A DNA stretch of 13,898 nt from Ruminiclostridium sp. (GCA_017560855.1 JAFZEB010000092.1:1-13898); one strand, 5' to 3'; shown: positions 1 through 7,044, counted from the stretch's first letter. Notes: generated by a model from the sequence alone, not told the origin. A program made the numbers and translations.

Positions 1-193
1 AGCCGCAGCCGAAGTTGAAGCCGCCCACCATCACGTCGCCGGACTTGACCACGTTGACGAAGTTGTCGTCGATGTCTTCCATGCAGTGGGTGGCCAGTTC
101 CTTCTTGTCGGCGATGTTCAGGTAACGGGCGGGGATGATAACGTCGGTGTCCACGTTATCGCCATACTTATGTACAAAACCTTTTGCATTCAT
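1..193 (-). CDS. leuD: 3-isopropylmalate dehydratase small subunit (partial, N-terminal part)
   Basis: This is the small subunit of isopropylmalate isomerase, which works with LeuC to convert 2-isopropylmalate to 3-isopropylmalate in cytosolic leucine synthesis. Only the first 64 codons are present; the rest lies beyond the window edge, against a family length of about 160-200 aa. It opens MNAKGFVHKYGDNVDTDVI, and the visible part ends in GGFNFGCG, the start of the family's G-x-FGCGS substrate-recognition motif. The start at 193 is set by a GGAGG ten bases upstream. The gene is downstream of leuC in the same direction, separated from it by hairpin element A. The short form with early D-N-V-D-T-D is typical of the stand-alone LeuD/HacB type. 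The identification is firm; the 3' end is unseen. Confidence 0.93.
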   Translation of the reverse strand, partial: MNAKGFVHKYGDNVDTDVIIPARYLNIADKKELATHCMEDIDDNFVNVVKSGDVMVGGFNFGCG

Positions 194-214
194 GATTGGT
201 TATCCTCCAATTCA

Positions 215-470
215 GAGGCTGTAAAAAGCCTCGCAGAGTTTCGCCGACCGCAGTCGGCGAAAGTAAGTCTAGTAGGTTTTTTGCACGGACATGCGCCGGG
301 CAAAAAACACTTCTCACGAAGAGAACGTGCGATTGGGGCTCTGCCCCAATCGTGCGCTGAACGGAGTGCAGCCCTCCACATTTGGAATGAGCCCACTCGC
401 TACAGGCAGCTTGACTCCCTCGTTCACATTGTTCCCGAACGAAGGGCAAGTTTCTTGCTCATTCCAAATG
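215..470 (-). repeat. Modular hairpin element, copy A (leuC-leuD gap)
   Basis: This 256-bp non-coding gap is filled with hairpins. In transcript sense (minus strand, from the leuC stop) they are as follows. Hairpin I is a perfect 15-bp inverted repeat (378-392 with 457-471) with a 64-nt internal region that folds again. Hairpin II is GATTGGGGC/GCCCCAATC (331-339 with 343-351), flanked by TTCAGCGCACG and CGCACGTTC. A GTGAGAAGTG linker follows. Hairpin III has arms TTTTTTGC/GCAAAAAA (277-284 with 300-307) around a CATG-containing loop. Hairpin IV is TTTCGCCGAC/GTCGGCGAAA (239-248 with 253-262), which in transcript sense has a TGCG loop. The tail is CTCTGCGAGGCTTTTTA with a small GAGGCT/AGCCTC stem (215-220 with 227-232), just before the leuD ribosome site. 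Copies B, C and D share hairpins II-IV and the tail. Confidence 0.85.
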
Positions 471-1730
471 TCAAACTTCCCTGGGATCGGCAATCTTGCC
501 AGCGATAGCAGAAGCGGCTGCAACAGCAGGGCTTGCGAGATAAATCTCAGAGGTGATGCCGCCCATACGGCCCACGAAGTTGCGGTTGGTGGTGGCCACG
601 CACTTTTCGCCGTTGGCCATAACGCCCATGTGGCCGCCCAGGCAGGGGCCGCAGGTGGGGGTGGAGACGGCGCAGCCGGACTGGATAAAGGTGGTCATGT
701 AGCCCAGGTCGATGCAGTCCTGGAAGACCTGCTGGGTGGCGGGAATGACGATGCAGCGAACGTGATCGGCAACCTTCTTGCCCTTCAGGATCTCAGCGGC
801 GATGGCCATGTCTTCCAGACGGCCATTGGTGCAGGAGCCGATGATGACCTGGTCGATCTTGATGTCCTCCACCTTGGAGATGGGACGGGCGTTCTCAGGC
901 AGGTGGGGGTAAGCCACGGTGGGCTCGATCTCGCTGAGGTTAATTTCAATGGTGCGGACGTACTCTGCGTCGGGATCTGCCTCGTAAGCAGTCCAGGGAC
1001 GGTTCACACGGCCTTCCATGTAGGCAATGGTGGTCTCGTCCACGGGGAAGATGCCGTTCTTGGCACCGGCCTCGATGGCCATGTTGGCAATGCACAGACG
1101 GTCGTCCATGGACAGGGAAGCAACGCCCTCGCCGCAGTACTCCAGGCTCTGGTACAGCGCACCGTCCACGCCGATCATGCCGATCAGGTGGAGGATGACG
1201 TCCTTACCGCTGACACGGGGCTGGAGCTTGCCGGTCAGGTGGACCTTGATGGCCTCGGGGACCTTGAACCAGGTCTCGCCGGTGGCCATGCCGGCTGCCA
1301 TGTCGGTGGAGCCCACGCCGGTGGAGAAGGCGCCCAGAGCACCGTAGGTGCAGGTGTGGGAGTCAGCGCCGATGATGCAGTCACCGGCAGCCACGATGCC
1401 CTTTTCGGGCAGCAGGGCGTGCTCGACACCCATCTGGCCCACATCGTAGAAGTTGTCGATGTCGAAGCGCTTGGCGAAGGTGCGGCACTGGAGGCACTGC
1501 TCAGCGGCCTTGATGTCCTTGTTGGGGGTGAAATGGTCCATGACCATGGAGATCTTGCTCTTATCGAAGACGCCGGTGAAGCCTTCCTTCTCAAACTCAC
1601 GGATGGCCACGGGAGAAGTGATGTCGTTGCCCAGGACCATATCCAGCTTGGCACGGATCAACTGACCGGCCTTGACCTCAGGCAGGCCTGCGTGGGCTGC
1701 CAGGATCTTCTGTGTCATTGTCATTCCCAT
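471..1730 (-). CDS. leuC: 3-isopropylmalate dehydratase large subunit
   Basis: This is the catalytic, 4Fe-4S-containing subunit of isopropylmalate isomerase and a member of the aconitase superfamily. It acts with LeuD in the second step of leucine synthesis. The product is 419 aa, the usual length for the HacA/LeuC2-type stand-alone large subunit. Visible motifs are GADSHTCTYGALG (about 121-133), IIGSCTNGR with C300, and CGPCLGG with C360 and C363; these three cysteines are the expected cluster ligands. The start at 1730 follows GAGGAGG by eight bases; in-frame ATGs at 1724 and 1718 are less well placed. Hairpin element C separates it from leuA upstream, and element A begins at its stop codon. 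No promoter is evident in the leuA-leuC gap, so it is probably transcribed from the leuA promoter under T-box control. Confidence 0.96.
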   Translation of the reverse strand: MGMTMTQKILAAHAGLPEVKAGQLIRAKLDMVLGNDITSPVAIREFEKEGFTGVFDKSKISMVMDHFTPNKDIKAAEQCLQCRTFAKRFDIDNFYDVGQMGVEHALLPEKGIVAAGDCIIGADSHTCTYGALGAFSTGVGSTDMAAGMATGETWFKVPEAIKVHLTGKLQPRVSGKDVILHLIGMIGVDGALYQSLEYCGEGVASLSMDDRLCIANMAIEAGAKNGIFPVDETTIAYMEGRVNRPWTAYEADPDAEYVRTIEINLSEIEPTVAYPHLPENARPISKVEDIKIDQVIIGSCTNGRLEDMAIAAEILKGKKVADHVRCIVIPATQQVFQDCIDLGYMTTFIQSGCAVSTPTCGPCLGGHMGVMANGEKCVATTNRNFVGRMGGITSEIYLASPAVAAASAIAGKIADPREV

Positions 1731-1810
1731 AGGGGATTCCTCCTCAAATTTGGTGTGTGGTTTTTCCCGACAGCGCCTCCTCTATCTATGAAGGGAAGCC
1801 CAACGTGGAA

Positions 1811-1980
1811 AAAAACTCGTAGAGTTTCGCCGCCGCAGCGGCGAAATAAAGTCTGATTCTTTTTCCGGCGCGACCTGTGCGTGCCGGAAAACACTTCTCG
1901 GCCTGTCAGTGTGCCCAAAGGGCGCGCGCAGCAGGCCGCAAGCCCCCTTGTCGGAAAAGGCTCCGCCTTTTTCGACAGGC
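1811..1980 (-). repeat. Modular hairpin element, copy C (leuA-leuC gap)
   Basis: The element starts directly after the leuA stop. In transcript sense: hairpin I has 13-bp arms with one G-U pair (1949-1961 with 1965-1977). Hairpin II is a two-level stem with outer CGGCCTG/CAGGCCG (1899-1905 with 1932-1938) and inner GCCC/GGGC. The linker is GAGAAGTG. Hairpin III is TTTTCCGGC/GCCGGAAAA (1861-1869 with 1883-1891) with a 13-nt loop nearly identical to that of copy B. The AGACTTTA linker is followed by hairpin IV, TTTCGCCGC/GCGGCGAAA (1825-1833 with 1838-1846), with the same transcript-sense TGCG loop as copy A. The tail is CTCTACGAGTTTTTTT. Hairpin I here does not resemble that of B and D, so the modules appear exchangeable. 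The stretch from the element to leuC (1731-1810) shows only the leuC ribosome site. Confidence 0.85.
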
Positions 1981-3675
1981 TTAGTCAACGGTAGGGATAA
2001 ACTGCTTGTCCTTGTTCTCGCGGTTGATGGCGGTGACCAGTGCGTAGACGGAAGCCATGGTGATGTCGCTGTCCACGCCGACGCCCCAGTAGTGCTTGCC
2101 CTGATCGTCGGCAATGACGACGTAGGCGGATGCCAGAGAGTCGGAGTCGGTCTGCAGGGCGTGTTCCTCATAGTCCACGAACTGGTAGTTGATGTTGGGG
2201 CTGGCCAGCTTCAGCACGTTGGACACGGCGTCCAGAGGACCGTTGCCGCGGGCGGAGAGGTAGAAGACCTCGTTGTTGATGGCCAGGGTGACGTCTGCCA
2301 CAGTAGTGCCCTTCTCGCGGATCCAGCTGATGTCCTGGATGGCGATGGGGATGTCCTTGTTCTGGTACTCGTGGGTGAAGGCCACCAGGATATCCTGGGG
2401 AGAGAGCTCCTTGTGGGCGTGGTCGGAGATGTCCTTGATGAAGTAACCCACCTCCTGGGCCATTTCCTTGGGCAGCTCGTAGCCGAAGTTGTGCTCCAGG
2501 ATGTAGGAGATGCCGCCCTTGCCGGACTGGCTGTTGATGCGGATGACGTCGGCCTCATACTCGCGGCTGACATCGTGGGGGTCCAGGGGCAGGTAGGGAA
2601 CGGTCCAGAACTCCTCCTTCTGCTCCTCCCGGAACTTCAGGCCCTTGGAAATGGCGTCCTGATGGGAGCCGGAGAAGGCAGCGAAGACCAGGTGGCCGGA
2701 GTAGGGCTGGCGGTAGCCCACGTGCATGCCGGTGAGCTTCTCATAGAACTCCACGATGTGGGGCATGTTGGAGAAGTCCAGCTTGGGGTCCACACCATGG
2801 GTGAACATATTCATGGCCATGGTGATGATATCCACGTTGCCGGTACGCTCGCCGTTGCCGAAGAGAGTACCCTCAATGCGGTCGCCGCCTGCCAGCAGAG
2901 CCAGCTCGCCGGCGGCCACGCCGGTGCCGCGGTCGTTGTGGGGGTGGATGGAGATGATGATGTTCTCACGGTCGTGGAGGTGCTTGCTCATGTACTCGAT
3001 CTGCTGGGCGTACACGTGGGGCATGGACATCTCCACGGTAGCGGGCAGGTTGATGATGACCTTCCGCTCGGGACGGGGCTTCCAGATGTCGATGACAGCG
3101 TTGCAGATCCGCTCGGCAAACTCAATCTCGGTGCCGGTGAAGCTCTCAGGGGAGTACTCGAAGCGGAAGTTGGTTTCGGGCATCTTCTCAGCGTACTCGT
3201 TGAAGGCCCGTGCGCCCTCTTCAGCGATCTTCACGATCTCGTCCTCGGGCAGACGGAAGACCTGCTGCCGCTGGGCGAAGGAGGTGGAGTTATACAGGTG
3301 AACGATGACGTTCTTGGCACCCTTGACGGCGTCAAAGGTCTTTTTGATGATGTGGGGGCGGGACTGGGTGAGGACCTGGATCCACACATCGTCGGGGATC
3401 ATGTTCTCCTCGATGATGGTGCGCAGGAACTCGTACTCGGTCTCGGAGGCGGCAGGGAAGCCAACCTCGATCTCCTTAAAGCCCAGCTCCAGCAGGAACT
3501 TGTAGAAGGAGATCTTCTCCTCCAGGCTCATGGGGGTGATGAGGGCCTGGTTGCCGTCGCGCAGGTCCACGCTGCACCAGTCGGGGGCCGCGGTGATGCG
3601 CTCCTTCTTTACCCAATCCATACAAGTCTCCGGGGGCATGTAGTACCCGGGACGATATTTGGTGTAATTCTTCAT
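1981..3675 (-). CDS. leuA: 2-isopropylmalate synthase
   Basis: The enzyme condenses acetyl-CoA with 2-ketoisovalerate to give 2-isopropylmalate, the committed, leucine-inhibited step of leucine synthesis. The 564-aa product matches the longer class of LeuA. The HMGL-like TIM barrel carries DLRDGNQAL (37-45), HPHNDRGT with metal-ligand histidines H244 and H246, and GNGERTGN (273-280). The C-terminal part, from about residue 440, fits the LeuA dimer/leucine-binding regulatory domain. The start MKNYTKYRPG at 3675 was chosen over an in-frame upstream ATG at 3819, because the extra 48 codons lie inside the T-box antiterminator and terminator and do not look like protein; AAAGGA precedes the chosen ATG. 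It is the first gene of leuA-leuC-leuD. Confidence 0.96.
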   Translation of the reverse strand: MKNYTKYRPGYYMPPETCMDWVKKERITAAPDWCSVDLRDGNQALITPMSLEEKISFYKFLLELGFKEIEVGFPAASETEYEFLRTIIEENMIPDDVWIQVLTQSRPHIIKKTFDAVKGAKNVIVHLYNSTSFAQRQQVFRLPEDEIVKIAEEGARAFNEYAEKMPETNFRFEYSPESFTGTEIEFAERICNAVIDIWKPRPERKVIINLPATVEMSMPHVYAQQIEYMSKHLHDRENIIISIHPHNDRGTGVAAGELALLAGGDRIEGTLFGNGERTGNVDIITMAMNMFTHGVDPKLDFSNMPHIVEFYEKLTGMHVGYRQPYSGHLVFAAFSGSHQDAISKGLKFREEQKEEFWTVPYLPLDPHDVSREYEADVIRINSQSGKGGISYILEHNFGYELPKEMAQEVGYFIKDISDHAHKELSPQDILVAFTHEYQNKDIPIAIQDISWIREKGTTVADVTLAINNEVFYLSARGNGPLDAVSNVLKLASPNINYQFVDYEEHALQTDSDSLASAYVVIADDQGKHYWGVGVDSDITMASVYALVTAINRENKDKQFIPTVD

Positions 3676-3953
3676 ATGCGGGTCATCCTTTCCAATTATC
3701 AAAACCGGCGGAAAAAGGTCCATATAGCAAAAAAACTCCGTCTGTTTGGATATTCCAAAAATCCAAAGAGACGAAGACAACCATTTCTCCGCGGTACCAC
3801 TCTTATTGGCGTCTGACAACGCCCACTCAAACAGTTCGCACTCCGGGGTGAGACACGTTCAGCTCCCTGCAGCCTCGCACCGACCGGCTGCTCTCTGAGA
3901 AGGAGGGTTCAAACGTTTATTCCCTTCATCGTGCATACATATAAAATTGCACT
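3676..3953 (-). promoter_or_regulatory. Leucine T-box leader upstream of leuA
   Basis: This untranslated leader senses uncharged tRNA and controls read-through into leuA. The T-box core reads AGAGTGGTACCGCGG (3803 to 3789), with the TGGT bulge that pairs with the tRNA NCCA end at about 3799-3796. A stem-I region of about 100 nt precedes it. The most likely specifier codon is CTC (3852-3850), followed by A as is usual, which would read tRNA-Leu and fits the downstream leucine genes. A Rho-independent terminator follows the T-box. Presence and class are clear; the specifier is inferred from position rather than from a computed fold. Confidence 0.93.
3729..3776 (-). terminator. T-box attenuator terminator before leuA
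   Basis: A stem of about 16 bp with one G-U pair and one mismatch (3761-3776 with 3736-3751) is followed in transcript sense by seven Ts (3735 to 3729). The 5' side lies just after the T-box core, so forming the antiterminator would compete with it. It is expected to stop transcription when leucyl-tRNA is charged. Confidence 0.88.
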
Positions 3954-3959
3954 GTCCCT

Positions 3960-3989
3960 AGAATAGCGGATGGCCGGGTGTTTTGTCAA
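3960..3989 (-). promoter_or_regulatory. Promoter of the leuA-leuC-leuD operon
   Basis: A perfect -35 TTGACA (3989 to 3984) and a -10 TATTCT (3965 to 3960) are separated by 18 bp. Initiation near 3953 would give a leader of about 278 nt that contains the whole T-box. Confidence 0.75.
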
Positions 3990-4116
3990 TGGAAAAAGAA
4001 TGAAAATTTATACAAATCCCCATCTTTTTTCCCTATCCTTTCGGGAAACTCGCCCCCTGCTTTGGTTTTTTCCACAAAAAGGTGTCTCCTTCCATTACCT
4101 TTTGGCAACCAAACAG

Positions 4117-4146
4117 TTGACGGTGTCAGAGTCTGTGTGCTATAAT
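4117..4146 (+). promoter_or_regulatory. Promoter of the zinc-ribbon membrane protein gene
   Basis: A -35 TTGACG (4117-4122) and a perfect -10 TATAAT (4141-4146) are 18 bp apart. The predicted start near 4153 gives a leader of about 83 nt. This promoter is divergent from the leuA promoter; the stretch between them (3990-4116) is AT-rich with no gene seen. Confidence 0.8.
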
Positions 4147-4203
4147 ACGATGAATTATTATGGAGTATCATGTCCAAATTGTAACGATAGACCTGTTTTC
4201 TGT

Positions 4204-4219
4204 GGGCTGAAACCAGCCC
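4204..4219 (+). promoter_or_regulatory. Leader hairpin adjacent to the ribosome binding site
   Basis: A perfect 6-bp stem, GGGCTG/CAGCCC with an AAAC loop, lies in the 5' leader two bases before the strong ribosome site AAGGAGGA (4222-4229). It could stabilise the mRNA or tune translation of the gene at 4236. The function is inference. Confidence 0.45.
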
Positions 4220-4235
4220 GGAAGGAGGAAACCAA

Positions 4236-6218
4236 ATGGAAACCAAACAGATCACCCTGAGAAGTCAGACGGTGCAGTGCCCCCACTGTGGTGAGTACTA
4301 TTCTGTGACCTATAAGTACTGCCCCTTCTGCGACGTAGGCCGCCAGGAGGAAGAGCGCCGCATGGCCGAGCGCAAGAAGCAGCGCCAGCAGAAGCTGGGC
4401 GGCCTCTTTGGCGCTGAGCCTGACAAGAAGAAAAAGCGGCCCAGCGGCTCCACCCCCCGCAAGGAGGCCCCCGCCCGCCGGGAGTCTCCCGTCCATGACT
4501 TTGAGGACGAAGCCCCTGCCGCTGCCCCCAAGAAGAAGGAGTCCCTGTTCTTCTCCAAGCCCACCCGCAAGAAGACCAGCGAGATGACCGAGGAGGAGAA
4601 GAAGGCATTCAAGGCCGAGCGTGAGGCCCGGGCCGCCGAGCGCAAGCGCGAGCGTGACCGTCTGGCCCGTGAGGCCGCCCTGGCCGCCGGACAGCCCGAC
4701 CCCATCTTCGACGCTGCCGACTCCTACGAAGCGCCCACCCAGGAGACCTTTGAGATGGCAGAAGTCCCCGTGGAAGCCCCTGAGGCTGTGGTCCTTCAGG
4801 AAGCCCCCGCTGCAGAGACTGCACCCGTCACCGAGGAACCCGCTGCTGTGGAAGTCCCCGCTGAAGCAGCCCCTGCCGCTCCTGCAGAGCCCGGTCCCTG
4901 GGACGACCTGCGCCAGCTGGAAATGACCCCCAACGCCCCTGTGGTGGAGGTGGCCAGCGAGCCTGTGATCGCCGAGACCGTCCAGCCCCAGCCCGCTGTC
5001 ACCGTCCAGGCAGAACCCGTCCCTGCGGAAAAGCCCGTGGAGACCGACGAGGACCTGGACGCACTCCTGAGCGAGATCCGCGATATGCTGGCTGACAGCC
5101 CCGTTCCCGCTGTGGCAGCTGCTCAGCTGAAGAAGCCCGTCCAGCCTGCGGCCCCTGTCGAGGGCGGCGCACGTCTGGCCCCTGAAATGCCCCCCGTGGA
5201 GGTGGCTCCCGAGACTCCCGCCGCCCCCGTGGTGGAGGTTGCCCAGGAAGCTCCCGCAGTAGAAGCGGCCGTACCCGCAGAGCCCGAAGTCCAGCCCGAG
5301 GCTGCTCCCGCAGAGCCTGTTCCCACCGAAGAGGTTCCTGCCGAACCCGCTCCCATCGTGGACGAGCCCACCATCGTGATCCCCACCGCTGAGGTGGCTG
5401 AGGCTGTGGCCGAAGCATCCATCGTGGACGAGGCCCCCACTCAGGTCCTGCCTGTGGAGGAGATCCAGACCCTGGAAGCCCAGGCGGAAGCAGAGACCCC
5501 CGTGGTGGCTGCACCCATCCCCGAACCCAAGGAGGAGCCTACCCCCAAGAAGCAGGCACCCAAGAAGAAAAAGAAGTCCATCCTGCCCGTGATCCTGTCC
5601 CTGGTCCTCATCGTGGCTGCCGCCTTCATCGTGGTCAAGACCCTGGGCCCCGCTTTCTCTGACGGCCTGCTCAGCAGCCAGTCTGCCGATGCTGAGTCCA
5701 TCACCCTGGAACAGACTGAGCTGACCTTTGCCGAAGCCGGTGCCACCGTGACCCTGGCTCCCATCTTCGCCCCCGAGGGCACCAGCGCAGCCATCACCTG
5801 GACCACCAGCGACGAGGCCATCGCCACCGTGGACGAGAACGGCACCGTCACCGCCGTGGCCAAGGGCCTGGCCACCATCACCGCCACCCTGGAGAACGGC
5901 CAGACCGCCCAGTGCGTGGTAAACTGCGCCTGGGAGGACGCCCCTGCCCAGCCCGCTGAAGGCGAGGCTGCCGAGGGCGAAGCCGCTCCCGCCGGCCCCG
6001 GCCTGAGCGCGTCCACCCTGACCCTGGACGGCCAGGGCAAGACCAAGCAGCTTCAGGTCACCGGCGTGGAAGGCACCGTGAAGTGGGCCTCCAACAAGAC
6101 CGATGTGGCTACCGTGGCCGAGGACGGCACCGTCACCGCTGTTGCTAAGGGCGGCGCTACCATCACCGCTGAGGTAGGGGATCAGACCTTTACCTGCGAG
6201 GTCAAGTGCATCTGGTAA
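4236..6218 (+). CDS. Zinc-ribbon, single-pass membrane protein with two Big_2 (Ig-like) domains
   Basis: This is a 660-aa protein of unknown specific role. An N-terminal zinc ribbon (C15-P-H-C18 and C29-P-F-C32) is followed by a highly charged Lys/Arg region and a probable charged helix (about 117-150). A long Pro/Ala/Glu/Val-rich low-complexity stretch (about 160-440) leads to KKKKK (443-447) and one membrane span (about 449-467). Outside are two bacterial Ig-like group 2 domains (about 488-566 and 589-660), each with W-x-S-x-x-x-x-V-A-T-V and G-T-V-T-A-V-A-K-G signatures. Both end in a C-x3-C-x-W motif. The positive residues before the span predict N-terminus in, C-terminus out, so the ribbon would be cytoplasmic and the Ig domains at the wall or surface. 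It has its own promoter and is followed by hairpin element B and a nitroreductase. A structural or scaffold role is a guess. Confidence 0.88.
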   Translation: METKQITLRSQTVQCPHCGEYYSVTYKYCPFCDVGRQEEERRMAERKKQRQQKLGGLFGAEPDKKKKRPSGSTPRKEAPARRESPVHDFEDEAPAAAPKKKESLFFSKPTRKKTSEMTEEEKKAFKAEREARAAERKRERDRLAREAALAAGQPDPIFDAADSYEAPTQETFEMAEVPVEAPEAVVLQEAPAAETAPVTEEPAAVEVPAEAAPAAPAEPGPWDDLRQLEMTPNAPVVEVASEPVIAETVQPQPAVTVQAEPVPAEKPVETDEDLDALLSEIRDMLADSPVPAVAAAQLKKPVQPAAPVEGGARLAPEMPPVEVAPETPAAPVVEVAQEAPAVEAAVPAEPEVQPEAAPAEPVPTEEVPAEPAPIVDEPTIVIPTAEVAEAVAEASIVDEAPTQVLPVEEIQTLEAQAEAETPVVAAPIPEPKEEPTPKKQAPKKKKKSILPVILSLVLIVAAAFIVVKTLGPAFSDGLLSSQSADAESITLEQTELTFAEAGATVTLAPIFAPEGTSAAITWTTSDEAIATVDENGTVTAVAKGLATITATLENGQTAQCVVNCAWEDAPAQPAEGEAAEGEAAPAGPGLSASTLTLDGQGKTKQLQVTGVEGTVKWASNKTDVATVAEDGTVTAVAKGGATITAEVGDQTFTCEVKCIW

Positions 6219-6221
6219 AGT

Positions 6222-6398
6222 AAGACTTTTGGGACCCACTTCGCTGGGCTCCCAAAAGTGATTTACAGCCCGACCCGCGCCTGCCAAAGGCAGGCACTCT
6301 CGGGCTGAGAAGAGTTTTTCGGCACGCGCATGTCGCGCCGAAAAACTCATTTCACCTTGTTTCGCCGCCAAGGCGGCGAAATTCTGCGAAGCTTTTAT
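6222..6398 (+). repeat. Modular hairpin element, copy B (zinc-ribbon gene-nitroreductase gap)
   Basis: This is the clearest copy. Hairpin I is ACTTTTGGGA/TCCCAAAAGT (6225-6234 with 6250-6259) with inner CCCA/TGGG around a CTTCGC loop. GTGATTTA follows. Hairpin II is two-level, with outer CAGCCCGA/TCGGGCTG (6266-6273 with 6300-6307) and inner CCTGCC/GGCAGG (6280-6285 with 6289-6294). The linker is GAGAAG. Hairpin III is a perfect 12-bp stem, GAGTTTTTCGGC/GCCGAAAAACTC (6312-6323 with 6337-6348), with a 13-nt loop ACGCGCATGTCGC. Hairpin IV is TTTCGCCGCC/GGCGGCGAAA (6360-6381). The tail is TTCTGCGAAGCTTTTATA, immediately before the nitroreductase ribosome site. It reads on the plus strand, like its neighbours. 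Confidence 0.87.
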
Positions 6399-6414
6399 AC
6401 GGGAGGTTCGAACC

Positions 6415-6933
6415 ATGAACGAAACGATCCGTAATCTCAAAGAGAGACGCAGTGTCCGGGCCTATCGGCCGGAGCAGATCTCCGAGGAACAGCTCCAGAC
6501 CATTCTGGAAGCCGGCACCTATGCCCCCAGCGGCATGGGTAAGCAGTCTGCCATCATGGTGGCCGTCCAGGACAAGGAGACCATCGCCAAGCTGTCCAAA
6601 CTGAACGCCGCCGTCATGGGGGCTGAGATCGATCCCTTCTACGGCGCTCCCACTGTGGTTGTGGTCCTGGCCGACCGCTCCAGCTTCACCTGGTTTGAAG
6701 ACGGCTGTCTGGTCATGGGGAACCTCATGAACGCCGCCTACGCCGTGGGTGTGGACTCCTGCTGGATCCACCGAGCCAAGGAGGTCTTCGCCTCGGAAGA
6801 GGGTCAGGCCATGCTGAAGGCATGGGGCATCGAAGGGGACTATGTGGGCATCGGCAACTGCATCCTGGGCTATCGGGCCGGGGTCCTGCCGGAACCCCAC
6901 CCCCGCAAAGAAACCTACATTTACCGAGTATAA
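6415..6933 (+). CDS. Nitroreductase-family protein
   Basis: A 172-aa FMN-dependent nitroreductase-fold protein, probably cytosolic, that would use NAD(P)H to reduce nitro compounds, quinones or similar acceptors; the natural substrate is unknown. The N-terminal R-R-S-V-R-x-Y motif (about 11-17) is the family's FMN phosphate contact, followed by A-P-S-G-M-G (about 37-42). The C-terminal G-I-G-N-C-I-L-G-Y is the usual closing core strand. The length suits the small-subunit members. GGGAGG is eight bases before the ATG. No promoter was seen in the 197-bp gap upstream, which is occupied by element B, so it is probably co-transcribed with the zinc-ribbon gene. A strong terminator follows. Confidence 0.9.
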   Translation: MNETIRNLKERRSVRAYRPEQISEEQLQTILEAGTYAPSGMGKQSAIMVAVQDKETIAKLSKLNAAVMGAEIDPFYGAPTVVVVLADRSSFTWFEDGCLVMGNLMNAAYAVGVDSCWIHRAKEVFASEEGQAMLKAWGIEGDYVGIGNCILGYRAGVLPEPHPRKETYIYRV

Positions 6934-6975
6934 GCAAACAGGCTCCATTGTCACCGATGGAGCCTGTTTTTTTGC
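6934..6975 (+). terminator. Rho-independent terminator after the nitroreductase gene
   Basis: A perfect 12-bp stem AACAGGCTCCAT/ATGGAGCCTGTT (6937-6948 with 6957-6968), an 8-nt loop and seven Ts (6967-6973) follow directly after the stop codon. Confidence 0.92.
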
Positions 6976-6991
6976 AAGGAGTAGACCCACT

Positions 6992-7016
6992 ACCCCCAAA
7001 AGTACCCCTTGGGGGT
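6992..7016. promoter_or_regulatory. Inverted repeat overlapping the lipoprotein promoter (possible operator)
   Basis: A perfect 8-bp inverted repeat, ACCCCCAA/TTGGGGGT (6992-6999 with 7009-7016), has a 9-nt spacer, and its right arm runs into the -35 box at 7015. It is too far upstream of the start point to be transcribed, so a DNA-binding site is more plausible than an RNA hairpin. No regulator is identified. Confidence 0.4.
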
Positions 7017-7044
7017 GACAACTTTTCCTTCTTTTTCCTATAAC
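7015..7044 (+). promoter_or_regulatory. Promoter of the lipoprotein gene
   Basis: The -35 GTGACA (7015-7020) and -10 TATAAC (7039-7044) each match consensus at five of six positions, with an 18-bp spacer. The leader is short, about 27 nt. Confidence 0.6.

Noticed and set aside
215..470. Element A as a CRISPR array or tRNA cluster.
   Set aside because: The palindromes are not equal direct repeats with spacers, and none fits a tRNA cloverleaf with conserved T-loop sequence.
291..1856. A 521-codon plus-strand open frame opposite leuC.
   Set aside because: It is an antisense shadow of leuC that also reads through two hairpin elements; it has no recognisable motif.
1909..3816. A 635-codon plus-strand open frame opposite leuA.
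   Set aside because: Composition is Val/Gly/His/Asp-rich antisense shadow. leuA on the other strand has full catalytic motifs, a T-box and a ribosome site.
3676..3819. Possible 48-residue N-terminal extension of LeuA.
   Set aside because: It would translate the T-box antiterminator and terminator. The start at 3675 has a ribosome site and matches the LeuA N-terminus.
6222..6398. Element B as an ordinary Rho-independent terminator series.
   Set aside because: The hairpins are mostly not followed by U-tracts, and their loops and linkers are shared with distant copies. Partial termination is still possible.
4158..6440. A 760-codon open frame on the minus strand, opposite the zinc-ribbon gene.
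   Set aside because: It is glycine/histidine/leucine-rich shadow sequence produced by the GC-rich, Pro/Ala/Glu-biased codons on the plus strand. It has no ribosome site or domain and runs through hairpin element B.
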